From: HRBIN23 sp046294495
GTDB taxonomy: Bacteria; Chloroflexota; Dehalococcoidia; Lucifugimonadales; HRBIN23
Assembly (NCBI GenBank): GCA_046294495.1
Contig: JBKBKV010000050.1
Span: 1 to 13,089 of the forward strand
Direction of reading: 5' to 3'
Length of the DNA: 13,089 nucleotides
Part shown: positions 7,270 to 13,089 of the stretch, one piece after another
Numbering within the stretch: the stretch's first letter is position 1
Layout: each line of letters starts with the position of its first letter
The notes under the pieces: generated by a model
What the model saw: only the letters and a program-made list of their open reading frames with translations
The model's database searches: none
Told to the model about the DNA's origin: nothing
Program-made: the position numbers and the translations under genes

Positions 7270-7298
7270 TTGACACCCTTCAGGCGGTTTGCTATAAA
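7270..7298 (+). promoter_or_regulatory. Promoter of the btuCFD operon
   Basis: TTGACA (7270-7275), 17-base spacer and TATAAA (7293-7298): eleven of twelve consensus bases at ideal spacing. Transcription would start near 7305, about 16 bases before the cobalamin aptamer. Confidence 0.85.
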
Positions 7299-7320
7299 AG
7301 TAGGGACAACAGCATACAGT

Positions 7321-7485
7321 CTGGTCAGGTGCCCCGTAGGGGGAGAATAGGGAAGGCGGTGTAAATCCGCCGCGGTGGCGCCACTGTGAGCGAGGTTCCT
7401 CGGCTATTGCCCACTGTCGCCTTGGCGATGGGAAGGGCATAGCACCCACACCAAACCCCGCGAGCCAGGAGACCTGCCTGACCAG
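7321..7485 (+). ncRNA. Cobalamin riboswitch
   Basis: A 9-bp P1 is formed by CTGGTCAGG (7321-7329) and CCTGACCAG (7477-7485). Between them are the class signatures GGTGTAAATCCGCCGC (around 7358-7373), GCCACTG (7380-7386) and a full B12 box AGCCAGGAGACCTGCC (7463-7478). No U-tract terminator follows. Instead C-rich bases at 7495-7507 can pair with the G-run ribosome binding site at 7511-7516 (CAACC 7495-7499 with GGTTG 7515-7519, CTCC 7504-7507 with GGGG 7511-7514). This suggests control of translation initiation, which is inference. Confidence 0.96.
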
Positions 7486-7522
7486 CACGGGAGCCAACCT
7501 TCGCTCCAAAGGGGGGTTGCCC

Positions 7523-7597
7523 ATGCACGCCCTTTCCGCGTTTGCCAGGCGACACCTCCCCAATCACCATGGGGGGGTTCCACCAAGTGGCCGGTAG
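7523..7597 (+). CDS. Possible 24-residue leader peptide overlapping the btuC start
   Basis: An ATG at 7523 lies 6 bases after AAAGGGGGG (7508-7516), the first good ribosome binding site after the cobalamin riboswitch. It opens a 24-codon frame (MHALSAFARRHLPNHH...) ending TAG at 7595-7597, in a different frame from btuC. The stop lies just after the btuC GTG candidate at 7587, an arrangement that allows translational coupling. The peptide has no recognisable function. It may equally be an unused frame. Confidence 0.3.
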   Translation: MHALSAFARRHLPNHHGGVPPSGR

Positions 7598-8666
7598 CCT
7601 TATCGCCCCTGTCGCTTATCCTGTCAAAGCCCGACTCGCCCCACGCCTGGCGTTAGGGCTTGCTCTTCTGGGTCTTCTACTCCTGGGGGCCATGCTCGCT
7701 TCCCTGGCCTTAGGGCCGGTGGCTATCTCCCCACTGCAGGTGGTTAGCATTGTCATGTCCCCCCTGGGTGTGGACCTCGCTCCCTACGAGGCGACCCAGC
7801 AAGCGGTGCTTTTGCACCTGCGCCTGCCCCGCATCCTGGTGGGGGCGCTGGTAGGGATGGCGCTGGGTGCGTCGGGGGCCACCATGCAAGGGGTCTTTCG
7901 TAACCCACTAGCCGACCCCGGCATCATAGGCGTCTCTGCCGGGGGAGCGTTGGGGGCAGTGGTGGCCCTTGCCTTGGGGATAGAACGCCTTTTCCCGCTG
8001 GCCTTGCCCATCAGCGCCTTCGGCGGCGCCATAGGTGCCGCCTCCCTGGTGTATGGCATCTCCTGGCTCGGGGGGCGTGCCACACCGGGGACGCTCCTTC
8101 TGGCTGGAGTAGCAGTAAGTTCCTTCTTCGGCGCTGTCATCTCCTTTGTGCTGATAGCCCTCTCCCCATACAGCGACGCTCTTAGGGGAGCACTCTTTTG
8201 GCTATTCGGGGGCCTGGAGGGCAGAGGGTGGGAGCACGCCCGTCTCGCCTCCCCCTTCATCCTGGGAGGGGTGCTGGGCATGGTGACCCTAGCCCGGGAA
8301 CTTAACCTCCTGATGCTGGGGGACGAGGAGGCCCACTCCCTGGGAGTGCGTGTTGCACTTGTCCGCCTTGTCCTTATCGCCTTGGCCTCCCTGGCTACCG
8401 GGGTAGCGGTGGCGGTGAGTGGGGGCATCGCCTTTGTGGGGCTGGTGGTGCCCCATATGCTACGCCTGCTCTTTGGGCCAGATAACCGCGTCTTGCTCCC
8501 TATCAGTGCCCTTGGTGGCGCTCTGTTCTTGGTGGGAGCCGACACCCTCGCCCGCACCGTTGTTTCCCCGGCCGAGGTGCGTGTGGGGGTTATAACGGCC
8601 CTGGTAGGGGCGCCCTTCTTCCTCTTCCTTCTGGTGCGCTCAAAGCGGCGCATAGAAAACTTATAG
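7569..8666 (+). CDS. btuC: Cobalamin ABC transporter, FecCD-family permease
   Basis: Inner-membrane permease of the BtuC/FecCD family, about 365 residues with roughly ten hydrophobic segments. Family features are LHLRLPRILVGALVGMALG before the second helix, GVFRNPLADPGIIGVSAG, and near the end FVGLVVPHMLRLLFGPDNR followed by an L-P start to the next helix. The start is uncertain. The ATG at 7569 is used here, but it has no ribosome binding site and follows a C-rich stretch. GTG at 7587 has a G-run (7571-7577) 9 bases upstream and gives 359 residues. TTG at 7542 would give 374. Cobalamin as substrate is inferred from the riboswitch just upstream; the family also moves heme and siderophores. 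btuF follows after 15 bases. Confidence 0.92.
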   Translation: MGGFHQVAGSLIAPVAYPVKARLAPRLALGLALLGLLLLGAMLASLALGPVAISPLQVVSIVMSPLGVDLAPYEATQQAVLLHLRLPRILVGALVGMALGASGATMQGVFRNPLADPGIIGVSAGGALGAVVALALGIERLFPLALPISAFGGAIGAASLVYGISWLGGRATPGTLLLAGVAVSSFFGAVISFVLIALSPYSDALRGALFWLFGGLEGRGWEHARLASPFILGGVLGMVTLARELNLLMLGDEEAHSLGVRVALVRLVLIALASLATGVAVAVSGGIAFVGLVVPHMLRLLFGPDNRVLLPISALGGALFLVGADTLARTVVSPAEVRVGVITALVGAPFFLFLLVRSKRRIENL

Positions 8667-8681
8667 CAGCAAGGAGGCGGC

Positions 8682-9728
8682 ATGCGCAGGCTTACTTTTT
8701 GGCTCCTTCTGTTAGCAGCCTTGTTATCGGGGGCGTGCGCCCGTCCAGCGGCCGCCCCTATTGTTACACCAACACCGACTCCTACCGTTGTCCCCACACC
8801 TACCCCCAATCCCTGGGCCCAGGTGCGGGGTATCGTTGACCCGGCCAACCACGGATGGCCGCGGGAGGTGGAGGCACTAAACGGGCGCGTGCGCATCCTC
8901 GCCAAACCTCAGAACATTCACCCCCTTTCAGGGGGGCTGGCGGAGGTGGTCTACGCCCTGGTGCCTCATTCCAGGGTGCCTTCGGTGAACAAGGCTGCCC
9001 AGGACCCTGTGTATTCCAATGTGGCATCCCTTGCTCAGAAGGCAGTTGGGGTAGGCTGGGAGCCAGAGGCCATCGTGGCCCAGCAGCCAGACCTGGTGCT
9101 GGCAGCGCGCTACGACCCTAAAGACCTGGTGGACGCTGTGCAACGGGCTGGGGTAACGGTGGTGCAGGTGCCTCAGCGCTACGAACTAGATGGCATTTTC
9201 CAGGACATCCTCTTCGTTGGGTATGTGCTAGGGGAAGAGGACCGGGCTTTGCAGTTTGAGCAGGAGATGCGAGCAAGGCTTCGGGCTGTCTCCCAAGCGC
9301 TCCCCACTGGCGCAAGGCGCCCTCGCGTCCTCTCGGTCTTCTCCTACGGCGGGCAGATATACGCCGCAGCCAAAGGTTCCATTGCGGGGATGATAATTGA
9401 GGCCGCCGGAGGGGTCAATGCTGCCGCTGAGGCTGGGATTACGCCCCCGGGTCTAGTCAGCGCGGAGAGCATCGCCACCCTCAACCCCGATGTCATCATC
9501 ATCCCCCAACGACTTGAGGATGCGGAGAAGTTCCGCCAGCAACTGCTGGGAGACCCCGCCCTGCTCTCGGTAACTGCTATCAAAGAGGGGCGTGTCTACC
9601 CCGTCCCGCCCCGGTTTTTTGGAACCCTCTCCCCGTGGAATCTACGAGGGGTAGAGGAACTGGCCAAACTACTATGGCCTACGGCCCTGGGCAACCGGGA
9701 GTTTCCCCCTTTTAGCGTGCCGAGGTGA
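8682..9728 (+). CDS. btuF: Cobalamin-binding lipoprotein of the B12 ABC transporter
   Basis: Class III periplasmic-binding-type protein, 348 residues. The signal peptide ends in a lipobox with Cys19 (LLSGAC), so it should be membrane-anchored. A Thr-Pro-rich linker (residues 29-44, TPTPTPTVVPTPTPNP) then spaces the binding domain from the membrane. The two-lobed binding domain follows: PEAIVAQQPDLVLAA in the first lobe, a linking helix and LNPDVIIIP in the second. AAGGAGG lies 4 bases before the ATG at 8682. The TGA stop is part of the ribosome binding site of btuD (GAGGTGA), so the two are probably coupled. It would deliver B12 to the BtuC dimer. Confidence 0.92.
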   Translation: MRRLTFWLLLLAALLSGACARPAAAPIVTPTPTPTVVPTPTPNPWAQVRGIVDPANHGWPREVEALNGRVRILAKPQNIHPLSGGLAEVVYALVPHSRVPSVNKAAQDPVYSNVASLAQKAVGVGWEPEAIVAQQPDLVLAARYDPKDLVDAVQRAGVTVVQVPQRYELDGIFQDILFVGYVLGEEDRALQFEQEMRARLRAVSQALPTGARRPRVLSVFSYGGQIYAAAKGSIAGMIIEAAGGVNAAAEAGITPPGLVSAESIATLNPDVIIIPQRLEDAEKFRQQLLGDPALLSVTAIKEGRVYPVPPRFFGTLSPWNLRGVEELAKLLWPTALGNREFPPFSVPR

Positions 9729-9734
9729 TTACCC

Positions 9735-11006
9735 ATGGATAGCCCTCTCCTTGAAGTCCGCGACCTGACCGTAGAAGCCCTGGCCCGCCGTCTCCTGGAC
9801 AGGGTGAGCCTGCAGGCTGGGAAGGGGGAGTTCATCGGCCTTGTGGGGCCTAATGGGGCAGGGAAAACGACCCTCATCAGAGCCATTCTGGGTCTGGTGC
9901 GCCACCGGGAAGGGGTGGTGTGGGTAGATGGCCATTCCATAAAGGGGATATCCCCCAGGAGGATGGCCCGCTTACTAGGCTACCTTCCCCAAGCCTTGCC
10001 CCCTACCTATGGGTTCACCGCGCTTGAGGTGGTGCTTATGGGGTGCTACCCCAGTATGGGCTTGTTCCAAATAGAAGGGGACAAGGAGCACCGCATCGCT
10101 CTGGAAGCCATGCGCCTCACCCAGACCGATGCCTTCGCCAGTCGCCAAGTAGCGACCCTATCTGGAGGTGAGCGCCAGCGGGTCTTCCTGGCGCGGGCTT
10201 TAGCCCAGCAACCACGCCTACTGCTGCTGGACGAACCCATTGCCAACCTGGACATCCACCATCAGATAAAAGTTCTGGAGATGGTGCGTGGAATGGTAGA
10301 GAACGGGCTTACCGCCATCGCCGCCCTGCATAACCTGGAACTGGCCGTCTCCTACTGTCACCGTCTGGTGTTGCTCCACTGCGGGCGTGTAGTCGCTGAG
10401 GGGGAGCCAGAGAGGGTGCTTACCCCTGACAACCTGCAAACGGTCTTCGGGGTATCGGCCCTGGTCTATCGAGACCCAGCCAGTCAGCGCATAGTGATCA
10501 CCCCTTCAGACTGCTCTCCCAGCCGACGCCGCACCTTGCGCGTGCATGTAGTATGCGGAGGGGGGAGCGGGGCACACCTCATGTATCTCTTGCGTAGGGA
10601 GGGGTTTGCTGTAACCGCTGGGCCGCTTGGTGCAGGCGACACCGACCGCCTGGCAGCCAGTTCCCTCGGCATTCCTTTTATACCCTTACCTGCCTTCAGC
10701 CCCGTGCACGAGGAAGCATACCACAGGCATCTGAACATGGTTGCCCGGGCAGATGTGGCCGTCTTGTGCCCTATGCCCATTGGGCCGAACAACCTGCGCA
10801 ACCTGGAGGCGCTACAGTATGCTAACCACCTTGTTTCACTAGAGGGCGAACCTTTCACCCAGAGGGACTTCACAGGGGGAAGGGCTAGTGAAGTCTTCCA
10901 AACCCTTACCCCTTCAGCCCGCTGTAATAGCCCACAAGATGCTCTCGCCCTCCTAGTGCAGTGGGACGAGGAGAAGGCCATGCTGCCCAGCCACTCTGGG
11001 AGATAA
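9735..11006 (+). CDS. btuD: Cobalamin ABC transporter ATPase with extra C-terminal domain
   Basis: 423 residues. Residues 1-255 are a complete BtuD/FepC-type ATPase: Walker A GPNGAGKT (38-45), Q-loop Gln86, signature LSGGERQRV (142-150), Walker B LLLLDEP (162-168) and H-loop His199. Residues about 266-411 form a second region not needed for the transport ATPase. It begins LRVHVVCGGGSGAHL (a beta strand and glycine-rich loop as in a nucleotide-binding fold) and contains ARADVAVLCPMPIGPNNLRNLEAL and a GGRASE segment. I do not recognise the domain with certainty; I recall that some haloarchaeal BtuD proteins are also long, but this was not checked. The ribosome binding site GAGGTGA overlaps the btuF stop, 6 bases before the ATG. 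Last gene of the cobalamin operon. Confidence 0.92.
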   Translation: MDSPLLEVRDLTVEALARRLLDRVSLQAGKGEFIGLVGPNGAGKTTLIRAILGLVRHREGVVWVDGHSIKGISPRRMARLLGYLPQALPPTYGFTALEVVLMGCYPSMGLFQIEGDKEHRIALEAMRLTQTDAFASRQVATLSGGERQRVFLARALAQQPRLLLLDEPIANLDIHHQIKVLEMVRGMVENGLTAIAALHNLELAVSYCHRLVLLHCGRVVAEGEPERVLTPDNLQTVFGVSALVYRDPASQRIVITPSDCSPSRRRTLRVHVVCGGGSGAHLMYLLRREGFAVTAGPLGAGDTDRLAASSLGIPFIPLPAFSPVHEEAYHRHLNMVARADVAVLCPMPIGPNNLRNLEALQYANHLVSLEGEPFTQRDFTGGRASEVFQTLTPSARCNSPQDALALLVQWDEEKAMLPSHSGR

Positions 11007-11007
11007 A

Positions 11008-11035
11008 GAGGGGGCACCCGTGAGGATGCCCCCTC
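11008..11035. terminator. Bidirectional terminator-like hairpin between btuD and the aminotransferase gene
   Basis: GAGGGGGCA (11008-11016) pairs perfectly with TGCCCCCTC (11027-11035) around a 10-base loop, starting one base after the btuD stop. There is no T-run on the plus strand, and only TTT follows on the minus strand. It may block both convergent transcripts or act mainly as an RNA 3'-end stabiliser. Confidence 0.6.
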
Positions 11036-11056
11036 CGCAAGATAGGCTGGCAGGCC

Positions 11057-12490
11057 CTAACGCTTCGCCCCCAGCTCCTCCTCCACCTCGCCCAGGGCCA
11101 CATCTACGATATGGCATAGGTCGTCCACTTCCGAGCGGGTGATGCAAAGGGGCGGGGCGAAAGCGAGCACATCCTGATATGGACGCAGGTAAAGGCCCTC
11201 CCGCAAAAACTTGGTGTAGAAGCGCTCCCGCAGGTTGGCCTCAGCGGGCCAGCGCTCCTTTGTTTTGCGGTCGCGCACCAGTTCCACGCCCACCAGAAGG
11301 CCTTTGCCACGCACATCCCCAATGATGGGATGTTTCTCCTTCAGGTCCTCCATTTGCTCCAGAAGATATCGCCCCATACGGGCGGAGTTCTCCACCAGTT
11401 TTTCCTTCTCCATAATCTCCAGGTTCTTAAGGGAGGCCGCCGCCGCTACAGGGTGCCCGCCGAAAGTGATGACATGGCGGAACATCACCTTCTCTGAACC
11501 AATGAAGGCGTCGTCAATTTCCTTTCTGGCCAGCACGGCGCCCATAGGGATGTAGCCAGAGGTTATCCCTTTGGCCATAGTCATAAGGTCGGGCTGGACA
11601 TCCCAGTGCTGAATGCCAAACCACTTCCCCGTGCGTCCAAAGCCGCAGATAACTTCGTCTACGATGAGGAGGATGCCGTATTTGGTGCAGATCTCGCGGA
11701 TCCTGGGCCAGTATTCATCGCCTGGCACAGCGATGCCCGGAGGTGCGGCGATGGGTTCCCCAATGAAAGCGGCGATGGTCTCCGGGCCGTGGAAGAGGAT
11801 AAGGTCCTCCACGGCCTTAGCGCACTTTTCGGCGCATTCGGATGGCGACTTAGCTCCGAACTCGCACCGGTAGGGTAGAGGCTGTGGGGCATAGAGCATC
11901 CCGGGATAGGCCGGTTCGTAGTCTGTTCGGCCTGCGGCAGCTCCCATTCCACCCCCAAGCCACATAGCCGCCCCAGTGGCCCCGTGGTAGGAAAACTTCC
12001 GGGAGATAATCTTATAGCGCCCTCGCTCTCCACGGCGCACATGGTAGGCCCGGGCGATTTTCAAAGCCGTTTCCACCGCCTCGCTCCCACCGCTAACAAA
12101 GAAAGAGCGCGTAAGGCCTGGGCTAATCTGGGCCAACTTCTCCGCCAGCAAGATGGCGGGGACGGTGGTGGTGCCTGCGGGGTGATAAGTGAGTTTCAGC
12201 ATCTGCTGGTAGGCTGCGTCGGCCACTTCTTTGCGCCCGTAACCTATGTTCTTCAACCAAAGGCCGGAAAGGGCGTCAATATACTCGCGGCCCGTGATGT
12301 CTTTGACACGAACGCCGTGCCCCTCCACAAATATGCGCGGCTCTCCCTTCTCGGCCATCTCAGAAGGCTCGCGCTGATAGATCCACTGGTAATCCAGCGC
12401 TGTGCGGCGCAGGCGTTCCGCATCCATCTGGTATTCCGGAAGCGCCTCGCTCTCTACGACTGTGCCCTTGCGTGTCGGGCGGCGTGCCAT
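11057..12490 (-). CDS. Class III (omega) aminotransferase, PLP-dependent
   Basis: Fold-type I aminotransferase of the class III group, 477 residues, resembling omega-amino-acid or diamine:pyruvate transaminases (SpuC-like) more than BioA or HemL. Visible PLP features are SGGSEAVETA (133-142), YHG (168-170), the pyridine-nitrogen Asp278 in IVDEVICGFGRTG (276-288) and the Schiff-base Lys307 in MAKGITSGYIPMGAV. ITFGGHPVAAAA lies at 341-352. The ATG at 12490 has AAGGAGG about 6 bases upstream. A TTG 15 bases further up is also in frame but lacks spacing for a binding site. The amino donor cannot be told from sequence: beta-alanine, putrescine and taurine types share these motifs. Convergent with btuD and divergent from the Nudix gene. 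Confidence 0.88.
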   Translation of the reverse strand: MARRPTRKGTVVESEALPEYQMDAERLRRTALDYQWIYQREPSEMAEKGEPRIFVEGHGVRVKDITGREYIDALSGLWLKNIGYGRKEVADAAYQQMLKLTYHPAGTTTVPAILLAEKLAQISPGLTRSFFVSGGSEAVETALKIARAYHVRRGERGRYKIISRKFSYHGATGAAMWLGGGMGAAAGRTDYEPAYPGMLYAPQPLPYRCEFGAKSPSECAEKCAKAVEDLILFHGPETIAAFIGEPIAAPPGIAVPGDEYWPRIREICTKYGILLIVDEVICGFGRTGKWFGIQHWDVQPDLMTMAKGITSGYIPMGAVLARKEIDDAFIGSEKVMFRHVITFGGHPVAAAASLKNLEIMEKEKLVENSARMGRYLLEQMEDLKEKHPIIGDVRGKGLLVGVELVRDRKTKERWPAEANLRERFYTKFLREGLYLRPYQDVLAFAPPLCITRSEVDDLCHIVDVALGEVEEELGAKR

Positions 12491-12531
12491 TTCCCCTCCT
12501 TGCAACTCCTGTGAGCGGACTTCTGGCCTAT

Positions 12532-12537
12532 GTTATA
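12532..12537 (-). promoter_or_regulatory. Candidate -10 element for the aminotransferase gene
   Basis: Minus strand TATAAC (12537-12532), with TAGACA 15 bases upstream as a possible but closely spaced -35. Transcription would start about 35 bases before the ATG at 12490. Confidence 0.35.
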
Positions 12538-12563
12538 CCTTTCCTGTGCAACTGTCTAGGGCG

Positions 12564-12572
12564 TGGTATACT
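12564..12572 (+). promoter_or_regulatory. Candidate extended -10 promoter for the Nudix gene
   Basis: TGGTATACT contains the -10 hexamer TATACT (12567-12572) preceded by the extended -10 TG. No good -35 lies 17 bases upstream, as is usual for extended -10 promoters. The start would be near 12579, about 40 bases before the GTG at 12620. Confidence 0.45.
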
Positions 12573-12619
12573 AACAGGAGCCCTGTTTTGGGGCTTGCTC
12601 CCACATGTGAGGTGACGGC

Positions 12620-13089
12620 GTGCACACCCTAGGAGAAGGGGGAACCCTCCTAGAACGGGGAGAACAGGTGGCGGCTGCACCGAGGCTCAAGGTCGGGGTG
12701 GTGGTATTCCAACGGAGCGCCGATGGACGCCTCCGCTACCTGCTCTTGCAACGACCCCGAAAGGTGGGAGGGGGGTGGGGTGTGGTAACAGGCTCCGTGG
12801 ATCCTTGGGAGAGCGTCCGCCAGGCGGCCGAACGGGAGGCCCGTGAGGAGACGGGCATCGAAGATTTTGTGGCGGTGATAGACCTGGAGTATACCCACGC
12901 TTTCCAGCAGAGAGGGCACACCTACCAGGAGCCTTACTTTGCCATCCAGGTGCCCCCCCATAGCGAGGTGCGCCTTTCGTATGAGCATGTGGCCTACCGT
13001 TGGGCAACCCTTGAGGAGGCCCTACCTCTTCTTCGCTGGCCCCACTGGGCGGATGTCCTACGCCTCACCGAGCAGAAGGCTGGCGCCAC
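12620..13089 (+). CDS. Nudix hydrolase, NudB-like, C-terminus cut by window edge
   Basis: Mg-dependent hydrolase of nucleoside-diphosphate-linked compounds; 156 codons are visible. The 23-residue Nudix box is complete at residues 58-80: Gly58, Glu64, then REAREETGI (72-80). The TGSV before the box and YEHVAYRWAT (121-130) after it resemble E. coli NudB, the dihydroneopterin triphosphate pyrophosphatase of folate synthesis, so that is the best guess; the group is too broad to be sure. GTG at 12620 is chosen because an in-frame stop lies just upstream (12608-12610) and GAGGTG sits at the right distance before it. It encodes a roughly 20-residue lead-in before the core beta strand. Transcribed away from the aminotransferase gene. 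Confidence 0.85.
   Translation, partial: MHTLGEGGTLLERGEQVAAAPRLKVGVVVFQRSADGRLRYLLLQRPRKVGGGWGVVTGSVDPWESVRQAAEREAREETGIEDFVAVIDLEYTHAFQQRGHTYQEPYFAIQVPPHSEVRLSYEHVAYRWATLEEALPLLRWPHWADVLRLTEQKAGA

Noticed and set aside
7490..7507. GGAGC/GCTCC hairpin after the cobalamin riboswitch as an intrinsic terminator
   Set aside because: It is only 5 bp and is followed by AAAGGGGGG instead of a T-run, so it does not look like a terminator; it may be one of the alternative folds around the ribosome binding site.
7784..8905. Long open frame (373 codons) on the minus strand opposite btuC and the start of btuF
   Set aside because: Its predicted protein is a Pro/Arg/Thr/Ala-rich low-complexity chain with no motif, as expected from the antisense of a GC-rich gene; btuC is clearly the real gene.
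1..13089. tRNA or rRNA genes, CRISPR arrays, insertion sequences, phage or defence genes
   Set aside because: I looked for repeated spacers, terminal inverted repeats, transposase or integrase motifs and tRNA-like cloverleaves and saw none; the window is metabolic and transport genes throughout.

Overview
The window is a gene-dense, GC-rich bacterial chromosome segment with G-rich Shine-Dalgarno sequences, GTG starts and sigma-70-type promoters. Both solute-binding proteins carry a lipobox, and BtuF has a Thr-Pro-rich linker after its lipidated cysteine. That suits a monoderm-like lineage such as Chloroflexota (Dehalococcoidia-like), but this placement is inference from style and no marker gene is present.

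Left part (1-2872): the 3'-truncated large subunit of acetolactate synthase (ilvB, minus strand; branched-chain amino acid synthesis) is divergent from a D-2-hydroxyacid dehydrogenase of the glyoxylate/hydroxypyruvate reductase type (plus strand), which has a good promoter of its own. The latter gene ends one base from the end of the convergent thiD.

Thiamine block (2874-7211, minus strand): a promoter, a TPP riboswitch and a strong intrinsic terminator precede a five-gene operon, thiZ-thiX-thiY-tenA-thiD. The first three genes encode an ABC importer of the thiamine-pyrimidine precursor class. TenA would release HMP from amino-pyrimidine breakdown products and ThiD would phosphorylate it. This is a pyrimidine salvage operon shut off by TPP. 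The TenA has no cysteine at all, which points to the TenA_E subfamily, and thiZ seems to start at a CTG codon.

Cobalamin block (7270-11006, plus strand): a near-consensus promoter and a cobalamin riboswitch precede btuC-btuF-btuD, a complete B12 ABC importer. The ATPase carries an extra C-terminal domain of about 160 residues. The riboswitch appears to act on translation, and a 24-codon leader ORF overlaps the btuC start. The two vitamin-import operons therefore diverge from one roughly 500-bp control region holding two promoters, two riboswitches and a perfect 12-bp palindrome.

Right part (11008-13089): a bidirectional terminator-like hairpin separates btuD from a convergent class III (omega) aminotransferase. 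A divergent promoter region then leads to a Nudix hydrolase resembling NudB, cut by the window edge. No tRNA, rRNA, CRISPR array, insertion sequence or phage gene was seen.
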